DNA of 64,000 nucleotides from positions 124,001 to 188,000 of the forward strand of contig DASPNP010000022.1 of assembly GCA_035626475.1 (NCBI GenBank), written 5' to 3'. Each line of letters opens with the position of its first letter. Within the stretch, counting starts at the first letter, position 1. This stretch comes from DASPKT01 sp035626475. GTDB lineage: Bacteria; Pseudomonadota; Alphaproteobacteria; Azospirillales; Azospirillaceae. The position numbers and the translations under genes were made by a program. Below the pieces are notes generated by a model. That model saw only the letters and a program-made list of their open reading frames with translations. It was not told the DNA's origin and did no database searches. This document shows positions 56,987 through 64,000 of the stretch, piece after piece.

Positions 56987-57811
56987 CTATCCTTTGTAGC
57001 GCGCGAGATAGCCGAAATCCTGGCTCCTCAGCTTCCAGTCCTCGTCGGGCGCGGTGACCGCGGGCAGCGGCCAGGCGGTGGCCGACCCCATGGGAACGGC
57101 CACCACGTTGATGTCGCCGGCCCAGTTCCCGACGTCGACGGTCACGCCCTTGGCGTTGTTGCCGGACACGAACGGCGCGTAGAACCAATGGCAGCGATAG
57201 CCCAGCTCCGTCAGGAGCGTGATGGCGGCCTGGGTCTTAGCGCCCGGCTTGCCCTCGAACAACAGGGTCGGACGCTGCTCCGCGATCGTCCGCCGGGCGC
57301 CCTGGATCACTTCCAGGTCGAAGCCTTCGCAGTCGATCTTGATGAAGCGGACGTCGGGCACCGCCAACTCGTCGAGCGTCACCATAAGGCACGGAACCGT
57401 CTCCTTGGACTGGTCTCCCAACCCCACCGCCCCGAAATTCAGCGGGCGGTCCAAAGGCGGCGCCGGGAAGCGCACCACCCCCGCCTGGGCGCCGACGCAA
57501 CATTGGCGCAGCACCACGTTGCCCAGCCGGTTCTGCACGGTGTTGGCGGCCAGCAGCTGGAACACGCCGGGGTTCGGCTCGAAAGCCCAGACCGTGGTCC
57601 GGGGAAGGCTGCGCGCCGCGGGCAGGCCGATCGAGCCGATGTTGGCGCCCACGTCCAGGAACGCGCCTGATGGCGCCGCCTTCAGACTATCGACGATGAA
57701 GTCCAGTTCCGCCCGGGCGAATTCGCCCGCCTCGCGCAGGCAGCGGCCGACGGCCGAATCGTGCGACGGAAACCAGAAGTTCAGCCCATAGGCGGAAGTA
57801 ATGTCCAGCAT
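56987..57811 (-). CDS. FkbM-family methyltransferase
   Basis: A 274-residue protein from the ATG of MLDITSAYGLNFWFPSH; a long in-frame antisense extension upstream was rejected. FLDVGANIGSIGLPAARSL is motif I, VWAFEPNPGVFQLLAANTV the acidic loop, and VRFIKIDCEGFDLEVIQGARR the FkbM signature. It differs from the FkbM protein at 54184 in length and N-terminus, so the two are not a recent duplication. It is divergent from the methyltransferase at 57995. It probably O-methylates a glycan. Confidence 0.88.
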   Translation of the reverse strand: MLDITSAYGLNFWFPSHDSAVGRCLREAGEFARAELDFIVDSLKAAPSGAFLDVGANIGSIGLPAARSLPRTTVWAFEPNPGVFQLLAANTVQNRLGNVVLRQCCVGAQAGVVRFPAPPLDRPLNFGAVGLGDQSKETVPCLMVTLDELAVPDVRFIKIDCEGFDLEVIQGARRTIAEQRPTLLFEGKPGAKTQAAITLLTELGYRCHWFYAPFVSGNNAKGVTVDVGNWAGDINVVAVPMGSATAWPLPAVTAPDEDWKLRSQDFGYLARYKG

Positions 57812-57931
57812 GTGCCCCTCAGCATCCCCGGCATGATCGGCGGGAACTATAGTGGCGGCACCTTGCCCGGTGAAGCCCCGGGCGCGCTGGTGGAAACATT
57901 CGGACAATCCTGCGCCCCGGCCCGGCATCAA

Positions 57932-57960
57932 TTGCCAAAGCGCCGCCTTCATGCTAGTCG
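57932..57960 (+). promoter_or_regulatory. candidate promoter of the methyltransferase gene at 57995
   Basis: TTGCCA (five of six matches to the -35 consensus) is 17 bp from a weak TAGTCG -10. The leader would be about 30 nt with a GAGGGAAC ribosome site. Confidence 0.3.
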
Positions 57961-57994
57961 GCTCAGGGCTCCACAACCGAACTCCTGAGGGAAC

Positions 57995-59527
57995 ATGTCT
58001 TCCTGGTCTCACGGCTACGTCCACGACATCGAATATACGAGCGGCGCCTACCGTGAGCTGTTCCCGTCCCACCTGAACCATGCGCTGCTGACCAACGGCC
58101 TGCTGCCGCCGGACATCACCAAGCCCTTCACCTGGTGCGAACTGGGCTGCGGCAAGGGCTTCACGGCGCTGCTGGCGGCGGCGAGCCATCCCCAGGGGCG
58201 CTTCTGGGCCTTCGACTTCAACCCGTCGCACATCGCGTCGGCGCAAGCGCTGGCGGCCGAGGCGGGGGTCGAGAACCTGACCTACGGCGAGGACAGCTTC
58301 GAGGAGCTGGCGGCGGCGCCCGAGCGCCTGCCGCTGTTCGACTACATCGTCCTGCACGGCATCTACAGCTGGATCAGCGAGGAGAACCGGGGCCACATCC
58401 GCAGCTTCATCCGCTCCCGCCTGAAGCCGGGCGGCGTGGTGTACATCAGCTACAACTGCCTGCCCGGCTGGTCGCAGGCGATGCCGATCCGACGCCTGAT
58501 GCGGGAGTACGCCGCCTGCTTCGCCGGCCGCACCGACCAGCGCATCGAGAAGGCCCTGGCGGAGATCGGCAAGCTCAAGGAAGCGAAGTCCCGCTTCTTC
58601 GCCACCAGCCAGGTCGCCTCGCAGCGCTTCGACCAGATCAAGACCGGCAATCGGAACTATCTGGCGCACGAGTACATGAACGACGACTGGCACATCTTCT
58701 ACCAAGCGGACGTGGCGCGCGACATGGCCGAGGCGAAGCTGAGCTACGCCGGCTCGGCCAACCTGTTCGAGTACGACATGTCGCTTTGCCTGCTCGAGGA
58801 GCAGCGCAAGATCATCAACGAGCTGCCGGACCCGTCCCTGCGCGAGACGGTCAAGGACTTCTTCCTGAACCAGCAGTTCCGCAAGGACATCTATGTCCGC
58901 GGCGAAGTGCGGCTGGACCGCAACGCCATGGTCCAGCGCCTGTCGGAGCTCAAGGTGGCGCTGGCCGTCGCCCGGCCGTTCGTCTCGACCAAGTTCCAGC
59001 TGCCGCTGGGTGAGGTGACGGGCAACCAGGCAGTGTACGAGCCGCTGCTGAACGCGCTGGCCGACGGTCCGAAGTCCCTGCAGGAGCTGGGGCAGGCGAT
59101 CGGCGCCAACACGCAGCTGCGCAGCGTCGTCCAGGCGGCCACGCTGCTCTACGGCGCCGGTTCCGTCGTGACGGTGCTGCCGACTCCGCCGGCCCAGATG
59201 GCCAAGCGCCTCAACCGTGCCATCGCCGCCCGGGCGCATGGCGGCGACACGCTGCAGTTCCTGACCGTTCCGCTGGGTGGCCAGATCGTCAGCAGCAGCA
59301 TCCTGGAGCGGTTGGCGCTGGATGGCATCGTCAATGCCGGCCTGCCCGATAATGTGGAGGCCTTGGCGCCCCATGCCTGGCGCTCGCTGAACGCCCGTGG
59401 CCAGCGTCTGCTGCGCGAGGGTAAGCCCCTGGAGAGCGAGCAGGAGAATCTGACGGAGATCCGCGAGCAGCTGCAGGCGTTCTTCAATCAGAAGCTCAAG
59501 GTCTGGCGCGCCCTCGACATTCTGTAA
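57995..59527 (+). CDS. SAM methyltransferase with methyltransferase-regulatory domain
   Basis: A 510-residue protein. The catalytic domain has WCELGCGKGFTALLAAASH (motif I), FWAFDFNPSHIASAQALA, FDYIVLHGIYSWISEENR and LKPGGVVYISYNCLPGWSQ. After it comes a helical region (YMNDDWHIFYQADVARDMAE...) typical of the regulatory domain found in proteins of about 500 residues. A winged-helix-like C-terminus (about 340-440) follows. The ATG has a strong ribosome site. Substrates of this family are unproven; here a glycan or a glycosyltransferase partner is likely. It is 9 bp upstream of a family 4 glycosyltransferase. Confidence 0.88.
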   Translation: MSSWSHGYVHDIEYTSGAYRELFPSHLNHALLTNGLLPPDITKPFTWCELGCGKGFTALLAAASHPQGRFWAFDFNPSHIASAQALAAEAGVENLTYGEDSFEELAAAPERLPLFDYIVLHGIYSWISEENRGHIRSFIRSRLKPGGVVYISYNCLPGWSQAMPIRRLMREYAACFAGRTDQRIEKALAEIGKLKEAKSRFFATSQVASQRFDQIKTGNRNYLAHEYMNDDWHIFYQADVARDMAEAKLSYAGSANLFEYDMSLCLLEEQRKIINELPDPSLRETVKDFFLNQQFRKDIYVRGEVRLDRNAMVQRLSELKVALAVARPFVSTKFQLPLGEVTGNQAVYEPLLNALADGPKSLQELGQAIGANTQLRSVVQAATLLYGAGSVVTVLPTPPAQMAKRLNRAIAARAHGGDTLQFLTVPLGGQIVSSSILERLALDGIVNAGLPDNVEALAPHAWRSLNARGQRLLREGKPLESEQENLTEIREQLQAFFNQKLKVWRALDIL

Positions 59528-59536
59528 GGACCCGAG

Positions 59537-61192
59537 ATGGGCGCCAACGCCGCGATTTACTTCCACCCCGAGGGCTACGACACCTCGGCGCCCAAGCTCA
59601 TGGGCCGACATGCCGCCGGCGAGGGCTTCCTGCGCGGCTTCCTCCGGCATGCCGACGTGGACCGGTTCTTCTGCCTCAGCCGGACGCAGGCGCTGGCGCA
59701 GCCCTTCGCCGACAACGTGGCCCGCCTGGCTCCCGGCAAGCCGGTGATCTGGATACCGGCGGAGGCGCCGGAGCAGATCGCTGCCGCCGGCTGCATCTAC
59801 ACGCCGGGTCCCGGCCTGGCGGAGGAGGCCTTCCGGCGCCGGGCCTCGGGCCAGCGCGCCTACAGCATCTGCGGCGTGACCCATACGACCGCCTCCTTCA
59901 CGGCGCTGGACTCGATCGCCGACATGCTAACGGCGCCGGTGCAGCCCTGGGACGCGCTCATCTGCACGTCGCGGGTCGTGCTGGACACGGTCCGCCGCCT
60001 TCTGGACGACCAGGCGGATTACCTGGCCGACCGGCTGGGGGCGACGCGCTTCCCGACGCCGCTGCTTCCGGTGATTCCGCTGGGGGTGGATTGCGGCGCG
60101 CTGGCCCCCGACGCCGCCGCCCGGGCCTCGTGGCGGGAGCGCCTGGGCATCGCCGCGGAGGATGTCGCGGTGCTGTTCATGGGCCGCCTCAGCTTCCATG
60201 CCAAGGCGCACCCGATCCCTATGTACCAGGCGCTGGAGCGGGCCGCCCGGTCCACGGGCCGCCGCATCCACCTGATCCAGTCCGGCTGGTTCGCCAACGA
60301 GTTCATCGAGGCGGCCTTCAAGAATGAGGCGGCGAACCACGCGCCCGGAGTGGTCCATCACTGGCTGGACGGACGGAAACCCGACGTGCGCGGCGGCATC
60401 TGGTCGGCGGTGGACGTGTTCGTCTCGCTGTCGGACAACATCCAGGAGACCTTCGGCCTGACCCCGATCGAGGCGATGGCCGCCGGCCTGCCGGTCGTCG
60501 TCTCGGACTGGGACGGCTACAAGGACACGGTCCGCGACGGCGTCGACGGCTTCCGCATCCCGACCCTGATGGCGGGCGAGGGACTCGGCGCCGACCTGAT
60601 GCGGCGTCATGAGCTCGATATCGACACCTACGACGTCTATTGCGGCCGGACCAGCCAGTTCGTCGCCATCGACGTCGCGGCCTGCGCCGCCGCCTTCGAA
60701 CGCCTGATCCTCGATCCCGGTCTGCGCGCGTCCATGGGCGCCGCCGGCCGCGCCCGCGCCTTGGAGCGGTACGACTGGCGTGTGGTCATCGGGCAGTACC
60801 AGGCCCTGTGGGCGGAGCAGGAGCGCATCCGCGCGGCCGGCGCCGAGTCCGCCCCGCGCAAGCCCGGCCGGCCCGGCCGGCCGGCGCGGCCGGACCCGTA
60901 CCGATCCTTCGCCACCTACCCGACGCGCACGCTGGACCTGGGAACGCTCTTCGTCGCGCGGCCCGGCGCCGGGGCGGCGGAGGTGACGGCCCTGCTGAAC
61001 TCCCCCATGGTCCAGTATCTGAACGCCTCCCTGCCGGCGCCGGACGAGCTGGCGGCCCTGCTCGCCGCCGCTTCCGTCCCGCTGCGCGTGGAGACGCTGC
61101 TGGCGGCCTTTCCCGAGCAGCGGCGCGGGCATCTGGCGCGCGGCCTCGTCTGGCTCGCCAAGTTCGACCTGGGCGCCTTCCCGACGGCCTGA
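59537..61192 (+). CDS. family 4 glycosyltransferase
   Basis: A 551-residue protein. The C-terminal Rossmann half has VAVLFMGRLSFHAKAHPIPM, IQETFGLTPIEAMAAGLPVVVSD (the Glu-x7-Glu donor site) and GVDGFRIPT. The first about 190 residues are the acceptor domain. After the catalytic domain (about residue 425) comes a Pro/Arg-rich linker and about 115 further residues of unknown role. The ATG follows GGACCCGAG closely after the methyltransferase gene, so they are co-transcribed. Sugar and acceptor are unknown. Confidence 0.87.
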   Translation: MGANAAIYFHPEGYDTSAPKLMGRHAAGEGFLRGFLRHADVDRFFCLSRTQALAQPFADNVARLAPGKPVIWIPAEAPEQIAAAGCIYTPGPGLAEEAFRRRASGQRAYSICGVTHTTASFTALDSIADMLTAPVQPWDALICTSRVVLDTVRRLLDDQADYLADRLGATRFPTPLLPVIPLGVDCGALAPDAAARASWRERLGIAAEDVAVLFMGRLSFHAKAHPIPMYQALERAARSTGRRIHLIQSGWFANEFIEAAFKNEAANHAPGVVHHWLDGRKPDVRGGIWSAVDVFVSLSDNIQETFGLTPIEAMAAGLPVVVSDWDGYKDTVRDGVDGFRIPTLMAGEGLGADLMRRHELDIDTYDVYCGRTSQFVAIDVAACAAAFERLILDPGLRASMGAAGRARALERYDWRVVIGQYQALWAEQERIRAAGAESAPRKPGRPGRPARPDPYRSFATYPTRTLDLGTLFVARPGAGAAEVTALLNSPMVQYLNASLPAPDELAALLAAASVPLRVETLLAAFPEQRRGHLARGLVWLAKFDLGAFPTA

Positions 61193-61239
61193 CCGCCCGG
61201 ACGCACTGGGCGAATTCTGGGACGGGCCTCCGTAGCGCT

Positions 61240-61268
61240 TTGTGCTTCGGTGCCGGGGCCGGTATAAG
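61240..61268 (+). promoter_or_regulatory. promoter upstream of the gene at 61301
   Basis: TTGTGC and TATAAG are separated by exactly 17 bp. The -10 matches consensus at five of six bases, rare in this GC-rich DNA. Transcription would begin about 25 bp before the ATG at 61301. Confidence 0.55.
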
Positions 61269-61300
61269 CGCATGATATGTGTTGAACGCTGGATTCCACG

Positions 61301-61900
61301 ATGAGCCAAGAGCGCAAGGTCCTTCATGTCGGCTGCGGGGCGCCCAACCCGATGAAGCTGCATGCCCACTTCCGCAAGCCGGGCTGGCGCGAGGTGCGGC
61401 TGGACATCGATCCGGTCGTGAAGCCTGACATCGTGGCCTCGATGACCGATATGTCCGTCATTCCCGACGGCGACATGGACGCGCTCTACTCCTCGCACAA
61501 TGTCGAGCATCTCTATCCGCACGAGGTGCCGGTGGCGCTGCGCGAGTTCCGGCGGGTGCTGAAGCCGACCGGCTTCGCCCTGATCACGCTGCCGGACCTG
61601 CAGGAGATCGCCAAGCTGGTCGCCGAGGACAAGCTGGAGGACGCGGCATACCAGTCCCCGGCCGGTCCGATCTCCCCGCTGGACATGCTCTACGGGTTCC
61701 GGCCGTCCATGGCGCGGGGCAACCTGTTCATGGCGCACCGCACCGGTTTCACCGCCAAGACGCTGGGCCAGCACTGCGTGGCGGCGGGCTTCGCCGAGGT
61801 GCGCCTGTGGAAGGGCTCCTGCTTCGACCTGTGGGCCCAGGCCTTCGTGACGCCGCCGCCGAAGCAGGCGGAACAGCCCGCCGCCGCCGTCGAGGCGTGA
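61301..61900 (+). CDS. class I SAM-dependent methyltransferase
   Basis: A 199-residue protein with VLHVGCGAPNPMKLH as motif I, VRLDIDPVVKPDIVASMTDM as the acidic segment and YSSHNVEHLYPHEVPVALREF in the motif IV region, followed by LKPTGFALITLPDL. This is the methyltransferase type 11 layout. Only 4 bp separate it from the next glycosyltransferase gene. A glycan substrate is likely from the context. Confidence 0.86.
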   Translation: MSQERKVLHVGCGAPNPMKLHAHFRKPGWREVRLDIDPVVKPDIVASMTDMSVIPDGDMDALYSSHNVEHLYPHEVPVALREFRRVLKPTGFALITLPDLQEIAKLVAEDKLEDAAYQSPAGPISPLDMLYGFRPSMARGNLFMAHRTGFTAKTLGQHCVAAGFAEVRLWKGSCFDLWAQAFVTPPPKQAEQPAAAVEA

Positions 61901-61904
61901 GCCG

Positions 61905-63233
61905 ATGCGCATCCTGTTCATCCACCAGAATTTCCCGGGCCAGTACAAGCACATGGCCCCTTATCTCGCCGCCTCCGGCGAGCATCAGGTGGTCTGCCTG
62001 GGTGAGCATGAGAACGTCGCGCCCCGGAACCTGACCATCCCCGGCGCAGCCATCGCCACCTACCCGAAGCCCAACGGCGCCAATCCCAGCACGCATCACT
62101 ATGTGCGCAACCTCGAGGGTTGCGTGCGCCGGGGGCAGGCGGTCGCCCGGGCCTTGCTGAAGCTGCAGCAGCAGGGCTTCACGCCCGACGTGGTCTGCGC
62201 CCATTCCGGCTGGGGCGAAAGCCTGTTCGTCAAGGACGTGTTCCCGGACGCCAAGCTGCTGGCCTTCATGGAATTCTACTACCGGGCGACGGGCAGCGAC
62301 GTCGGCTTCGACCCGGAATTCCCGTCGCAGATGGACGATATCTTCCGCGTGCGCATCAAGAACGCGGCCATGCAGATGAGCCTCACCGCCATGGATTGGG
62401 GGGTGACGCCGACCCGCTGGCAGTGGGAGCAGCAGCCGTCCGAGTACCGGGACCGGATCAGCACCATCCATGACGGCGTCGACACCGACCTGGTGCGCCC
62501 CGACCCGGCGGCGGTTCTGACGATCCCCGGCAAGGGTTTGAGCTTCCGGCCGGGCGACGAGGTCGTGACCTTCGTCAACCGCAACCTGGAGCCCTACCGC
62601 GGCTACCACACCTTCATGCGGGCCATGCCGGAGATGCAGCGCCGCCGGCCGAACGCGCATTTCGTGCTGATCGGCGGCGACGACGTCAGCTACGGCAAGT
62701 CCACGTCCGGCACGTCTTACCGCGCGCAGTATCTGGCTGAGGTCGCCGACCGCGTCGACCATGATCGCATCCATTTCCTGGGCCGGGTCCCCTACGACCA
62801 GTTCCTCTCGCTGCTGCAGGTCTCGGCCTGCCACGTCTACCTGACCTATCCCTTCGTCCTGTCCTGGTCGATGCTGGAGTCGATGGCCGCCGGCTGCCTG
62901 CTGGTGGCCTCGGCGACCCAGCCGGTGACGGAGGTCGTGAAGGACGGGGTCAACGGGCTGCTGACCGATTTCTTCGACCATCAGGCGCTGGCGGAGACCG
63001 TCGACCGTGCCCTGTCCGCGCCGGACCGGATGGCGGCGATGCGGGCCCGGGCGCGCGAGACCATCGTCCGCGACTACGATCTGCGCCGCGTCTGCCTGCC
63101 CCGCCACGTCAAGCTCATCGAGGACTTGGTGGCCGGCCGTCTGGGTCCCCAGGGCAAGCCGCTGCCGCCTGCGCTGCGGAAGGTCGTCGCCGAGCGCGAG
63201 GCGCGCCTGCGCGGCGCCAAGGCGCGGACCTGA
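61905..63233 (+). CDS. family 4 glycosyltransferase
   Basis: A 442-residue protein beginning MRILFIHQNFPGQYKHMAPY. FVNRNLEPYRGYHTFMRAM, IHFLGRVPYDQFLSLLQVS and SWSMLESMAAGCLLVASATQPVTEVVKDGVNGLL contain the donor-binding Glu region. The N-terminal acceptor domain includes VVCAHSGWGESLFVKDVF. No membrane span is visible. It follows the methyltransferase in the same operon and precedes the unknown gene at 63249. The sugar is unknown. Confidence 0.88.
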   Translation: MRILFIHQNFPGQYKHMAPYLAASGEHQVVCLGEHENVAPRNLTIPGAAIATYPKPNGANPSTHHYVRNLEGCVRRGQAVARALLKLQQQGFTPDVVCAHSGWGESLFVKDVFPDAKLLAFMEFYYRATGSDVGFDPEFPSQMDDIFRVRIKNAAMQMSLTAMDWGVTPTRWQWEQQPSEYRDRISTIHDGVDTDLVRPDPAAVLTIPGKGLSFRPGDEVVTFVNRNLEPYRGYHTFMRAMPEMQRRRPNAHFVLIGGDDVSYGKSTSGTSYRAQYLAEVADRVDHDRIHFLGRVPYDQFLSLLQVSACHVYLTYPFVLSWSMLESMAAGCLLVASATQPVTEVVKDGVNGLLTDFFDHQALAETVDRALSAPDRMAAMRARARETIVRDYDLRRVCLPRHVKLIEDLVAGRLGPQGKPLPPALRKVVAEREARLRGAKART

Positions 63234-63248
63234 CCGGTTGGATATGCC

Positions 63249-63824
63249 ATGAGCGACGAGCGGCCGCCCGCCCCCCAGCCCATGCTGGCCCGGACCATCA
63301 CCTTCTCCTACGACGAGGGGGAGGACCGGGTGCTGGTGAACTGCAAGGCCGAGGATCCGGAGCGGCTGGAGACGCTGATGCTGAGCCGCCGGATGGTGCG
63401 CAACATCCTGCGCACCTGCGCCGGCATACTGGCCCAGTCCAGCGAGCGCGCCGGCCGGACGCCCAGCGGCTACCGCGAGGACGTGCTGGCGATGGAGCAT
63501 CTGGGCGCGGTCGCCAGCAGCAGCCAGCACCAGTCCTCGCTGCCGCCGATGCAGGCGGTGCCGACGCAGGAGGTCGAGCACCGGCATCTGGTGCTGCAGC
63601 TCGACATCGACAGCCGCGCGGACGGCGGCTACATGCTCCGCTTCCACGACCGCACGGGCATGTGCGTCGCCACGGGCGTGACCCGGGTGGAGATGCACCA
63701 TGTGCTGGACGCGCTGGTCGGGCTGTCCCGGCGCGGCGAATGGGGCCTGGACGCCGAGGCCGGCTGGCTGGCCTCCGCCGGCGAGGCGTTGCGCCCCGGC
63801 CGCGCCGGCGCCCTGTCCTCCTGA
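63249..63824 (+). CDS. unknown protein
   Basis: A 191-residue protein that I do not recognise. It has a low-complexity N-terminus (ERPPAPQPM), then a sheet-rich segment (TITFSYDEGEDRVLVNCKAE), a helix (RRMVRNILRTCAGILAQS), a Ser/Gln-rich linker and another sheet segment (HRHLVLQLDIDSRADGGYML). No signal peptide, membrane span or catalytic motif is visible. Codon use matches the neighbours. It is co-transcribed with the glycosyltransferase upstream. Confidence 0.65.
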   Translation: MSDERPPAPQPMLARTITFSYDEGEDRVLVNCKAEDPERLETLMLSRRMVRNILRTCAGILAQSSERAGRTPSGYREDVLAMEHLGAVASSSQHQSSLPPMQAVPTQEVEHRHLVLQLDIDSRADGGYMLRFHDRTGMCVATGVTRVEMHHVLDALVGLSRRGEWGLDAEAGWLASAGEALRPGRAGALSS

Positions 63825-63838
63825 GCCGGGAGGGCCCG

Positions 63839-64000
63839 GTGCGTGCCTCCCTCCTCGCCCTGGCATTCCTGGCGCTCACCGCCATGACGCCCGACCCGCT
63901 CTGGCAGGACGCCGAGCGCGTGCTGGTGCGCTGCCATGTCGACCGGGGCGGCGCCCCGGCGGACCCTGCCGGGCTCGAAGGGCGGCTTTGCGGCGGGCTG
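63839..64000 (+). CDS. secreted protein, 5' part only
   Basis: The first 54 codons are visible, from a GTG with a GGGAGG ribosome site. The N-terminus (ASLLALAFLALTAMT) is a typical Sec signal peptide core. The short remainder (DPLWQDAERVLVRCHVDRGG...) has Cys residues. The gene continues beyond the window. Its function cannot be read. Confidence 0.55.
   Translation, partial: MRASLLALAFLALTAMTPDPLWQDAERVLVRCHVDRGGAPADPAGLEGRLCGGL

Noticed and set aside
1..64000. tRNA or rRNA genes
   Set aside because: No cloverleaf-like segment with a T-loop consensus and no conserved rRNA stretches were noticed by eye; a covariance-model search would be needed to exclude a tRNA formally.

Overview
The window is very GC-rich, with dense, often overlapping genes and frequent GTG starts. 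Together with an RPA-type replication initiator, a type I secretion/RTX surface-protein module and many polysaccharide genes, it suggests an alphaproteobacterium of the Rhodospirillales, most like Azospirillum. This placement is inferred from gene content and composition only. An initiator gene with a large iteron array in the middle indicates that the DNA is a secondary replicon (plasmid or chromid). No rRNA, tRNA or CRISPR array was seen.

Layout. (1) 1-12.4 kb: surface-glycan genes: a partial glycosyltransferase, a deacetylase-like protein, a TPR protein, a methyltransferase, asparagine synthase and an epimerase, then a four-gene set (wbpA, wbpB, wbpD, wbpE type) for a UDP-2,3-diacetamido-2,3-dideoxy-glucuronic acid type sugar. 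(2) 12.4-18.9 kb: a large HAD-domain protein, a manC/algA-type gene broken by two compensating frameshifts with a decayed pseC fragment beside it, and intact pseC and pseB for the first steps of pseudaminic acid synthesis. (3) 19.0-20.2 kb: a lone TnpB with an apparently rearranged RuvC-II site. (4) 20.4-28.9 kb: one 2826-residue protein made of five tandem TPR plus glycosyltransferase-like modules. (5) 28.9-32.0 kb: repA, a non-coding origin with a 22-bp-phased iteron array, an unknown coiled-coil protein, and more iteron copies beyond it. (6) 32.1-36.5 kb: two family 2 glycosyltransferases, a 30-residue membrane peptide and a methyltransferase with a coiled-coil tail. (7) 36.5-48.2 kb: a protein-export module: an RTX protein, an XRE regulator, a type I ABC transporter, its membrane-fusion partner, a SapC-like protein and a 1600-residue RTX/S-layer-like protein with its own terminator. 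(8) 48.3-56.9 kb: a SPINDLY/OGT-like glycosyltransferase followed by a tightly overlapping operon (rfbF, rfbG, C-methyltransferase, 3,5-epimerase, FkbM methyltransferase, reductase, acyltransferase) that looks like a pathway for a CDP-linked C-methyl-branched 6-deoxy sugar. (9) 57.0-64.0 kb: further methyltransferases and family 4 glycosyltransferases, an unknown protein and the start of a secreted protein.

Taken together, the window reads as a cell-surface replicon. It encodes a secreted Ca-binding surface layer, the machine that exports it, several dedicated nucleotide-sugar pathways, and unusual TPR-linked glycosyltransferases that might modify the surface protein or flagellin. The most unusual items are the five-module giant protein, the iteron origin wrapped around an unknown gene, the TnpB with a displaced catalytic glutamate, and the frameshifted manC next to a pseC relic.
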